A stretch of DNA of 64,000 nucleotides, taken from assembly GCF_004168365.1 (NCBI RefSeq), contig NZ_CP035704.1, forward strand, positions 4,402,001 through 4,466,000, in the 5' to 3' direction. Shown piece after piece: positions 35,752-42,991 of this stretch. Below the pieces are notes generated by a model, which saw only the letters and a list, made by a program, of their open reading frames with translations, was not told the origin of the DNA and ran no database searches. Position 1 is the first letter of the stretch, and the number at the start of each line of letters is the position of its first letter. Both the position numbers and the translations under genes were made by a program. Source of the DNA: Pseudolysobacter antarcticus (lineage in GTDB: Bacteria; Pseudomonadota; Gammaproteobacteria; Xanthomonadales; Rhodanobacteraceae).

Positions 35752-36833
35752 GATCGCTGTCGCACCGCCGTCGTTCGCTCGATATCTGGCCTGGATTCGT
35801 CGACGCGCTTTCTTCATTGATCATGGTGATGGTGTTCGTGTTGCTGATCTTTGCGGTCGGCCAGTTCGTGCTGTCGCAAACGCTGGTTGGAAAAAATAAA
35901 GCCTTGGCCGATCTCAATGACCAGATCGCTGCGCTCGCAAAAACGCTGTCGCTGACACAAAGCGAAAACGCCACGCTGAGCGCGAAGTCGCAGGAGCTCA
36001 ATGTCTCGCTCGGTGCCGCTGCTGGCGCGCGCGATGCGGCACAACTCGCGCTCACGCAACGCGAGGCCGAGGCCGCCAAACTGAGTGCAGATATTGCCGC
36101 GCTGACCGAACTCAAGCAGCAGCTCGAAAGCCACATCGCGAGCATGGGCGCGCAGCTCGACGACTCCAAAAAAGATCTCGTGGCCAAGACCGATCTCGCC
36201 GCGCAATCGGCCGCGCAAGTCGAGTTGCTGAATCGCCAGCTTGCCGCGTTGCGCGATCAGCTCGGCCAGCTGACCGCGTCGCTCGATCTGGCGAACGCCA
36301 GCGTCAAGAACAAGGATGCGAAGATCGACGATCTCGGCAAGCAGCTCAATCTCGCGCTCGCCAACAAGGTCAACGAACTCGCGCGTTATCGTTCGGAATT
36401 TTTCGGCAAGCTGAAAGAGGCGCTTGGTGATCGCGCCGACATTCGTGTGGTCGGCGATCGTTTCATGGTGTCCTCGGATATCCTGTTCGATACCGCGTCC
36501 GCCGATCTCGGCGCGCAGGCCGATGGCCAGCTCGGTCAACTCGCGCAAACCCTGAAGCAAGTCACTGCCGAAATTCCATCGAACATCGACTGGGTATTGC
36601 GCATCGACGGCCACACCGATCGCCGCCCAATCCACAACGAACGTTTCCCGTCGAACTGGGAACTCTCCACCGCGCGCGCCGTCGCGATCGTCAAATATCT
36701 CGTCGTGCAAGGGATCCCGGCGAATCGCCTCGCCGCCAACGGCTTCGGCGAATTCCAGCCGGTGGATACCGCGGCAACCGATGACGCTTATGCGCGCAAT
36801 CGGCGTATCGAGATTCAGCTGACGAATCGTTGA
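35748..36833 (+). CDS. OmpA/MotB-like peptidoglycan-binding stator partner
   Basis: This 361-residue protein has one N-terminal membrane helix preceded by WPGFVDALSS; the Asp there is positioned like the proton-carrying Asp of MotB. A long coiled coil follows (about 45-210), then an OmpA C-terminal domain (DILFDTASADL, DGHTDRRPI, WELSTARAVAIVKYL, GFGEFQPV, NRRIEIQL) that binds peptidoglycan. It overlaps the MotA-like gene (ATGA). The long coiled coil between membrane and OmpA domain differs from flagellar MotB and suggests reach across the periplasm. Confidence 0.88.
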   Translation: MRSLSHRRRSLDIWPGFVDALSSLIMVMVFVLLIFAVGQFVLSQTLVGKNKALADLNDQIAALAKTLSLTQSENATLSAKSQELNVSLGAAAGARDAAQLALTQREAEAAKLSADIAALTELKQQLESHIASMGAQLDDSKKDLVAKTDLAAQSAAQVELLNRQLAALRDQLGQLTASLDLANASVKNKDAKIDDLGKQLNLALANKVNELARYRSEFFGKLKEALGDRADIRVVGDRFMVSSDILFDTASADLGAQADGQLGQLAQTLKQVTAEIPSNIDWVLRIDGHTDRRPIHNERFPSNWELSTARAVAIVKYLVVQGIPANRLAANGFGEFQPVDTAATDDAYARNRRIEIQLTNR

Positions 36834-36843
36834 TCGGCAAAAA

Positions 36844-37270
36844 GTGCAAAAAAATCTGATCGAGTATTTGCGCCTATCAACGGACGGTGATTTCCCGGAT
36901 ATAAGCGCGATGCGGCGCGTATCGCGCGATCGTGGTGATCGAAGAAAAAGTGACGCCGCAGTGGCGAATCATCGCCAGCGAATGGCTGGTCAAATCCGGC
37001 TGTTTGTACATGCTCGCGTGGGGCGACGAATGCAGCCTGTGGGATGATTTGGTCGATATCGCGAATCTTGAGGAATTCGGCTACAGCGAGATACCCGACG
37101 AAGCGTTTGTCATGACAACGTGGCACGAATCCCAGACATTGGAAGAAGTGTTTCGGTTCACGAAGGGCTTTGCCATTCACCCGCATGTCGAGTTGAAGCG
37201 AACGCTGATTCTTCATATCGCGGAATCGGATATGCAGACTGCATTTCTGCAGATGTACAACGATGCTTGA
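36844..37270 (+). pseudogene. Frameshifted small conserved gene (DUF7684-like)
   Basis: The main frame from GTG 36932 encodes 112 residues with GCLYMLAWG, CSLWDDLVDIANL, IPDEAFVMTTWH and LKRTLILHIAE. The N-terminal part lies in another frame from GTG 36844 (NLIEYLRLSTDGDFPDIS). The join at about 36898-36906 needs a +1 shift, because the main frame carries a TAA at 36902. Joined, the product would be about 141 residues and resembles an uncharacterised family I recall as DUF7684. Either the gene is broken, the shift is programmed, or the base call is wrong. It follows the OmpA-like gene by 10 bases. Confidence 0.55.
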
Positions 37271-37296
37271 TGTGATGGTCGGCAAATGTCGACCAA

Positions 37297-38034
37297 TTAC
37301 ACGCGGCCAACTCGCAACACCAGAGCCCAGCGCACGGCGCGCGATGCAACGCCCCACGCCTCGCGCAATTCCGCTTCGACCAATGCCACGGCATCGTGGC
37401 CTTGCGCTTGCAGATAACGCTGGCTGGCTGACCAGCTGCGCAGGTAAGCGATGAATTGTGCGGCGGTCCATTCGATATGCATCTCGAACGGCGGTGCGAT
37501 GATTTCCTCGAACGGAAACGGTAGATCGGCATAACCGTTTTCGACGTAACGGCGCTCGGCGGGCCAATACGGGCCGACGAGATCGATATAGACACGATCC
37601 TTGAGTGCATCGATCGCGGACGTGACGCTGCAGTCGGCGTAGCTCCATGCGGCAATCACGCCGCGCGGTTTCAGTACGCGCCGCACGTCGGCATAAAAGC
37701 GCGCGAAGTCGAACCAGTGCAGTGCTTGCGCGACGGTGATCAGGCTTGCGCTGCCACTCGCGAGCGAGGTCTGTTCAGCCGGTTCAACGTGATAATGCAC
37801 GCGTGGATTTTCCTCCGCGGCGGCGATCTGTGTGGCGCTCGGGTCGCTGGCGAAAACCTCGCGAAAATGTGTCGCGAGGGCGATGCTGGCCTGGCCGTTG
37901 CCGCAGCCACAATCCCATACCAAATCGTGATCCGGCGCTTGGCTCGCAAGCCATACAAACAGCTCGGTCGGATAATGCGGACGCGCGTCGCGATAGATAT
38001 TCGCGTGGCCCGAGAAATGATCCTTGAAGGTCAT
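37297..38034 (-). CDS. Class I SAM-dependent methyltransferase
   Basis: This 245-residue protein has the SAM-binding motif I VWDCGCGNGQAS at about 38-49, an acidic motif II FASDPS, and a motif IV-like ITVAQALHWFDF. The start MTFKDHFSGHANIYRDARPHY is typical of the UbiE/Methyltransf_11 group that includes small-molecule and trans-aconitate-type methyltransferases. ATG 38034 follows GGAG by 7 bases, so the upstream in-frame ATG at 38052 is less likely. It converges with the frameshifted gene. The substrate is unknown. Confidence 0.88.
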   Translation of the reverse strand: MTFKDHFSGHANIYRDARPHYPTELFVWLASQAPDHDLVWDCGCGNGQASIALATHFREVFASDPSATQIAAAEENPRVHYHVEPAEQTSLASGSASLITVAQALHWFDFARFYADVRRVLKPRGVIAAWSYADCSVTSAIDALKDRVYIDLVGPYWPAERRYVENGYADLPFPFEEIIAPPFEMHIEWTAAQFIAYLRSWSASQRYLQAQGHDAVALVEAELREAWGVASRAVRWALVLRVGRV

Positions 38035-38102
38035 GTCACACTCCGGTTTCATCGAACTCGAAACAACTCCAGCTTCGTCAGTCGCCGGTACGCGCGCGAA
38101 AA

Positions 38103-38648
38103 TCAGCCGCTGACAATACGCATCTGACCGGATTTCAATTCACCGAGTTCATGCTCGGCGATGCGCACGCGGATCAGACGCAAGGTCGGCAGACCGACCG
38201 CGGCACTCATGCGTCGCACCTGACGATTGCGGCCTTCGTTGATCGTGAGTTTGAGCCAGTGCGTCGGGATCGCGCGGCGTTCGCGAATCGGCGGCACCCG
38301 CGGCCATAACCAGCCCGGCGCCTTGCCGAGCAATTCGACTTGCGCCGGCAAGGTCATACCATCGTTGAGATACACGCCGTCGCGCAATTTCCGCAGCGCT
38401 TTTTCGGTGGGCAAACCTTCGATCTGCAGCAAATAGGTTTTTTCGGTGTTGTGACGCGGATCGGTGATGCGCTGTGCGAGCGCGCCGTCGTCGGTGAGCA
38501 GCACCAGGCCTTCGCTATCGAAGTCGAGCCGGCCCGCCGGATACACGCCGGGCTCGCGTACGTAATCCGCCAGCGTGGGCCGCGCGGGCGTGGCGGTGTC
38601 GGTGAACTGGCACAGCACGCCATAGGGTTTGTTGAGCAGGATCAGCAA
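38103..38648 (-). CDS. rluE: 23S rRNA pseudouridine synthase RluE
   Basis: This 181-residue RsuA/RluE-family enzyme has the catalytic Asp in AGRLDFDSEGL (about 39-49), an LNKPYGV N-terminus, and the RluE-type segments WLWPRVPPIRERRAIPT and EGRNRQVRRM. E. coli RluE makes pseudouridine 2457 in 23S rRNA. The frame starts at TTG 38648 immediately after an in-frame TAG, so the protein lacks the short N-terminal leader found in E. coli. The TTG start has only a weak ribosome binding site. Confidence 0.92.
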   Translation of the reverse strand: MLILLNKPYGVLCQFTDTATPARPTLADYVREPGVYPAGRLDFDSEGLVLLTDDGALAQRITDPRHNTEKTYLLQIEGLPTEKALRKLRDGVYLNDGMTLPAQVELLGKAPGWLWPRVPPIRERRAIPTHWLKLTINEGRNRQVRRMSAAVGLPTLRLIRVRIAEHELGELKSGQMRIVSG

Positions 38649-38696
38649 CGGCTAGTACTCGCTTGAACGTGTTTTGAAACCGGTAACTGCGACCGA

Positions 38697-38740
38697 CGAC
38701 CTGTGCCGCGCTGCCGTCGTGGCGGGCTCGGCACAGGTCG
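38697..38740. other. Strong hairpin upstream of rluE and after the lipoprotein gene
   Basis: The arms CGACCTGTGCCG (38697-38708) and CGGCACAGGTCG (38729-38740) are a perfect 12-bp match with a 20-base loop. It lies between the end of the 38759 gene and the start of rluE. No T-tract follows; it may still end or stabilise the upstream transcript. Confidence 0.45.
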
Positions 38741-38758
38741 AATTACGAGGGTCAGCAG

Positions 38759-39703
38759 TTATTTCTTTTCGGTCGGATCCGGCGAGTGGAAGATCGTGTC
38801 GCCTTGCGGTTTGACGAACTTCAAGGTCATGCGATCACTCTCGCCAATCGCCAGGTATTTATCCTTGTCGACTTCGCCCAGCGTGAGCACCGGCGGCAAG
38901 GTCCACACGCCCTTGGCGTAGTCCTTGGTGTCTTTCGGATTGGCGTTGATCTCGCTTTTGCCGACGAGTTTGAAACCCGCGTCGGTGGCGAGTTTGATCA
39001 CATAATCCTCGGGCAGGTAACCGAGTTTCATGCTTGCATCCGCTGCCGCGCCCGCAGCGGCGCGATGATCTTCCACGCCGAGAATGCCGCCGGGCTTGAG
39101 CACCTTGAAAAACGCCTGGAACATCTGCGGCGCGGTGCCGCCTTCGCTCCAGTTATGCACGTTGCGGAAGGTCAGCACCATGTCGGCCGAATTGTCCGCA
39201 CCGAACGTCGGCACCTTGGTGGTGAAACGCGTGAGGGTCGCGGGGCCGTAGGCATCCTGGCGCGCCTTGAGTTTCTCTTCGAGTTTTAGATTGCTGCTTT
39301 CGGTGGACTTCGACGCGCCCTCGGCTTTCTCGTCATACACCGCACCGATGTATTTGCCGCCATCGCGCAGGAACGGCGCGAGCACTTCGGTGAACCAGCC
39401 GCCGGCTGGCGTGATTTCGATCACCGTCATGTCCGGTTTGAGGCCGAAAAACTGCAGCATTTCCTTCGGATGGCGATAACCGTCGCGCGCCTTGTTCTTG
39501 GCATCGCGCCAGTCGCCAGCGAGCACGCTGTCGTATTTTTCTGCAGCCAGTTGATCGGCGGTTTTAGGCGCCGGTGGTTGCGCTGGTTGATCGAGCGGCG
39601 CAGGTTTTGCTGCGGGCGCCGGTGCGGCGGCCATTGGCGCGCCTTGCTGCTGGCACGCGCTCAATATCAGGGTGAGTGCCAGCGTAAGCATGAGCTTGTT
39701 CAT
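38759..39703 (-). CDS. Lipoprotein with class I methyltransferase fold
   Basis: This 314-residue protein starts at ATG 39703, which has GGAATG upstream, and carries a lipoprotein signal (LTLILSAC, Cys at about 17). A Pro/Ala linker is followed by a methyltransferase-like domain: motif I TVIEITPAGGWFTEVLAPFL, then a FRNVHNW segment and a VLKPGGILGVEDHRA segment. Related predicted methyltransferases (COG4798-like) also carry signal peptides. Since SAM is cytoplasmic, the exported domain may bind another ligand or be non-catalytic, as the motif has ITPAGG instead of the usual GxGxG. Confidence 0.82.
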   Translation of the reverse strand: MNKLMLTLALTLILSACQQQGAPMAAAPAPAAKPAPLDQPAQPPAPKTADQLAAEKYDSVLAGDWRDAKNKARDGYRHPKEMLQFFGLKPDMTVIEITPAGGWFTEVLAPFLRDGGKYIGAVYDEKAEGASKSTESSNLKLEEKLKARQDAYGPATLTRFTTKVPTFGADNSADMVLTFRNVHNWSEGGTAPQMFQAFFKVLKPGGILGVEDHRAAAGAAADASMKLGYLPEDYVIKLATDAGFKLVGKSEINANPKDTKDYAKGVWTLPPVLTLGEVDKDKYLAIGESDRMTLKFVKPQGDTIFHSPDPTEKK

Positions 39704-39784
39704 GACGCATTCCGATGCAGGATTGTGGGACACGAAGAGTAACACGCGGCCTGCGTTTTTTGCTGTGCGGCCTTGGTCGCGCGG

Positions 39785-41536
39785 CTAGTTGCGCGCGACG
39801 CGGCTGGCATCCACATACGGTGGCAGATCGGCGTAAACACCTTGCTTGATCCGCTCCTGTTGCGCGAGCCACCAGCGCACGTCGAAAATTTCGCCATGGG
39901 TTTCCATCAGTGCTTCGCGCAACGGTTCGCTGAGGCCGAGAAAACGCAGAAATTGCTCGGGAAAAACATCGTTCTGGCCAACATAAACCCAGTCGCCCGC
40001 GGCCACGGTTTCATCACTTTCGTCGCGTGCCTGCGGCATCGCGCGGAAGCGGCATTCGCTGAGCAGGCAAAGCTCATCGTAGTCGTAGAAAATTGCGCGG
40101 CCATGACGCGTTACGCCGAAGTTTTTCAGCAGCAGATCGCCCGGGAAAATATTGCTCGCAGCGAGATCCTTGATCGCCTGACCGTAGTCGAGCACGGCGG
40201 TGCGCACGAGGTGCATCGGCGCCTCGCGCACAAACAGATTGAGCGGGCGCAGGCGGCGCTCGACATACATGTGGATCAGGATGATTTCATCGCCATCTTC
40301 GATCACGCTATCACGGCAACTCGTGAGCAATTCATCGAGCACCGCGGGTGCGAATTGCGCGCGCTGAAAACGCAGGTGGCGAAATTCCTGCGCGTCCACC
40401 AAGCGTCCGACACGATCGTGCTTGAACACCAGTTGATATTTGTCCATCACATCCTGGCGCAGCATTTCTTTTGGATAGGCGAAGCGGTCGCGAATCAGTT
40501 TGAACACGAGCGGATACGACGGCAGCGTGAACACGGCCATGACCATGCCGCGCTCGCCGTCGGCGTGCACGAAGCATTCGTCGGCATGCGTATCGAGGTA
40601 ATGAAAAAAGTGCCGATAGCGTTCGGTCTTGCCTTGTTTTGCACGACCAAGCACGGTGTAGAGTTCATCGATCGGCTTGCGCGGCAGCAAAGTGCGCAGG
40701 AACACCACGGCATCGCCGACTGTGGCAAGGTCGGCCTGGAAATACGCGCGCGTGACGCCGAATAAAACCGCGACGTGATCGCGCTCGGTCAGCACCGCAT
40801 CGACACGGATACCTTGCTCGTCGTGCACGAGTGCCATGACGAATGGAGCGAAACGTTCGTCGCCAAAGATGCGCCCGACCAGATAGGCGCGCCGCTCGCG
40901 ATAAAACACCGTTTCGAGCAGCTCGAGCGCGCGCACGGGTTCGACGCCCCAATGGCCGATGCGTTGGGTGACGGCGAGCGCGACACGTTGCGCACAGGCT
41001 TCGGCATCGGCAAATGCCGCAGCGAACGGATAGTCTTCCAACGCGCGGCGGAACAGCGCGACCAGATCCTGCGTGGCGATGTAATTGTGTCGCGCCACCG
41101 GATGGGTGATGGCATCGGTCGGCTCGATATCGAGCGCGACAAATTCGATCGCCGCATCGACGCCGCGGGTCTTGAAAAAACGTCGCGTGAGCGTGTTGAA
41201 AAACGTCTTGTTCATTTCCTGATCGAGCAGTGCAGCGATCAGCTCGCTGTAATTGCGGAAAATCAGCGCCCACAAATCGCGCTCGGTCACGCGTGTGCCG
41301 AGCGTCGTTTCGAGCCATGCGGTGGTTTCACCGGCGCAGAGATCGTACAGCTCGATACGCTCGACCGAATCCAGTCGCGCCGCGGCCCACTCGCGTTGTT
41401 CGAAACGGCGTTTGGCACGCTGTGTGATCGCGCGAAAACGCGTGTGATAGTCGGCAAATCGGCGGCGTATTTCCAACGCGCAATCGCGCGCGAGGGATTC
41501 GTCGTTGGGCGGATCGATCGAGTCGGCAGCATTCAT
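39785..41536 (-). CDS. aceK: Isocitrate dehydrogenase kinase/phosphatase AceK
   Basis: This 583-residue protein matches AceK in length and sequence (for example RNYSELIAALLDQEMNKTFFNTL, EDYPFAAAFADAEACA and a C-terminal QNDVFPEQFLRFLG). AceK phosphorylates isocitrate dehydrogenase on one serine to divert carbon into the glyoxylate shunt, and also removes the phosphate. Here it is not next to aceA or aceB; instead its ATG lies 9 bases after the stop of a LysR gene on the same strand. Its target icd is at 47632-48930, where the phosphorylated-serine region [10 protein letters not shown] is present. Confidence 0.96.
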   Translation of the reverse strand: MNAADSIDPPNDESLARDCALEIRRRFADYHTRFRAITQRAKRRFEQREWAAARLDSVERIELYDLCAGETTAWLETTLGTRVTERDLWALIFRNYSELIAALLDQEMNKTFFNTLTRRFFKTRGVDAAIEFVALDIEPTDAITHPVARHNYIATQDLVALFRRALEDYPFAAAFADAEACAQRVALAVTQRIGHWGVEPVRALELLETVFYRERRAYLVGRIFGDERFAPFVMALVHDEQGIRVDAVLTERDHVAVLFGVTRAYFQADLATVGDAVVFLRTLLPRKPIDELYTVLGRAKQGKTERYRHFFHYLDTHADECFVHADGERGMVMAVFTLPSYPLVFKLIRDRFAYPKEMLRQDVMDKYQLVFKHDRVGRLVDAQEFRHLRFQRAQFAPAVLDELLTSCRDSVIEDGDEIILIHMYVERRLRPLNLFVREAPMHLVRTAVLDYGQAIKDLAASNIFPGDLLLKNFGVTRHGRAIFYDYDELCLLSECRFRAMPQARDESDETVAAGDWVYVGQNDVFPEQFLRFLGLSEPLREALMETHGEIFDVRWWLAQQERIKQGVYADLPPYVDASRVARN

Positions 41537-41545
41537 GTCCGCAGT

Positions 41546-42448
41546 CTAGCCGTCCGCTGGTGGCTTGCGTACCGCGCGCGCCTCGATCTGCACTTCGGCG
41601 AGCAGCCACTCGCGAAACGCGATCAGCGCGGGCAGCTCGGCCGAGCGCGGCGGATAGACCAGATAATGCGCGTATTTCGACGGCATCTTGCGCGTGGTCA
41701 GCGCCACCAGCCGGCCATTGTCGAGCAGCGGCTGAATCATCGTATGCCGACCCAGGGCAATGCCCATGCCTTCGACCGCGGCTTTCAGCAGCATTTCGGT
41801 ATCGTTGAAACTCGCCACATAACGTTTTGGTGGGGTGCCGCCGAACTGTTTGAACCAGTCGCGCCAGCGATTGCCCGGATCGGCCAGCAACGGGTAGCCG
41901 GCGAAGTTGGCAAGTTTGGGTTTGCCGAGGCGTTGCAGCAACAACGGACTCGCGACCGGCGTGATCCATTCGTCGAACAAATGATCGGCCAGCAAGCCCG
42001 GCCATTTGCCGGGGCCGAAACGCAGCGCGGCGTCGATACTTTCGCGGCTGAAATCGACCAGCTCGGCGCCGGTTTGCAGATTCAACTCCAGCCCGGAATG
42101 CAGCGCCAGAAAACGACCGAGGCGCGGCATCAGCCAGCTTGACGCAAACGACTGCAATGCGCTGAGGGTAAAGCCCGTGCTGGCGCGGCCATGCAGTTGC
42201 GCAAACGCTCGATCGATGCTGTCCATCGGGCCTTCGACGGCGCTCAGCAGGCGCTGGCCATCGTCGGTCAGGCTGACGCCGCGCGGGCTGCGCGTGAACA
42301 GGCGTTTGCCGAGACGTTCTTCGAGGCCGCGCATCTGATGGCTCAGCGCGCTCACGGTCAGATGCAATTGTTCGGCAGCGCGCGTCAGGTTGCGCGTGCG
42401 TGCCGCGGTGACGAAGGCTTGCAGGGCGTACAGGTCAGGCTTGCTCAT
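41546..42448 (-). CDS. LysR family transcriptional regulator (GcvA-like)
   Basis: This 300-residue regulator has its helix-turn-helix at about residues 6-65 (LQAFVTAARTRNLTRAAEQLHLTVSALSHQMRGLEERLGKRLFTRS) and a GcvA-like effector domain (ARFGPGKWPGL, PLLADPGNRWRDWF, GMGIALGRHTMI). Usually such genes are divergent from targets, but this one runs directly into aceK with a 9-base gap. It may be read through into aceK or control glyoxylate metabolism. The substrate is not predicted. Confidence 0.9.
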   Translation of the reverse strand: MSKPDLYALQAFVTAARTRNLTRAAEQLHLTVSALSHQMRGLEERLGKRLFTRSPRGVSLTDDGQRLLSAVEGPMDSIDRAFAQLHGRASTGFTLSALQSFASSWLMPRLGRFLALHSGLELNLQTGAELVDFSRESIDAALRFGPGKWPGLLADHLFDEWITPVASPLLLQRLGKPKLANFAGYPLLADPGNRWRDWFKQFGGTPPKRYVASFNDTEMLLKAAVEGMGIALGRHTMIQPLLDNGRLVALTTRKMPSKYAHYLVYPPRSAELPALIAFREWLLAEVQIEARAVRKPPADG

Positions 42449-42991
42449 CTTGAGTTTTCTTCAAGCAGATGTTGCAAAGCATTCGCTTTTTGCTTCGCCT
42501 TGGCAAGTCTATCTTTGATCCGGCTCAAGTAAGCGCGCGTGTGACTGCAGCATTCATCGCGGCAGGCTCGCGCGGAAAAAGTTCTTAAGGGCAGGCCGCA
42601 GGCGAATTTCACCGCGGCCATCGACTTTTCACCAGACCCAGCGAGAAATGTATGAAATCGTTTTGGCAAACCCTGCACCATCAATCCAGAGGACTATTGT
42701 TCACACACGGCTATTTTTCAGTAGCGGCGGCGCTTGAAGCGACCACGACCATGCCCGCGGCGGAATTGCGTGCCGAGTCGGAAAAAAAGATGCTGAACAA
42801 AAATCCCGGCCCAATGGTTTCCGTCAGATGCACCCATCAATAGGCTATGGCATCGGTTGAATCTGCCGCGGCAACTCTGCGATTTTCGCGGCGCGGTGTA
42901 AACAAAACTATGCTTTGATACGCTGGCGTACAGACAAAAATCCAGCGCATGCGCTAGGATTCTGCGTAAGACCAACAAGAGGGTGCGCGCT
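42449..42991. other. Intergenic region between LysR and GGDEF-EAL genes
   Basis: This stretch of about 540 bases contains no open frame with a plausible ribosome binding site and family match. A minus-strand frame is Gly/Arg-rich at its end but is judged spurious. Promoters for both divergent genes are expected here; I could not define them. Confidence 0.5.

Noticed and set aside
34690-36833. MotA-like plus OmpA-like pair considered as Zorya ZorA/ZorB
   Set aside because: No ZorC, ZorD or ZorE-type nuclease or helicase adjoins it; the downstream gene is a small DUF-like protein and hrpB is an ordinary RNA helicase.
42718-42839. Gly/Arg-rich minus-strand peptide
   Set aside because: No ribosome binding site and no support beyond composition.
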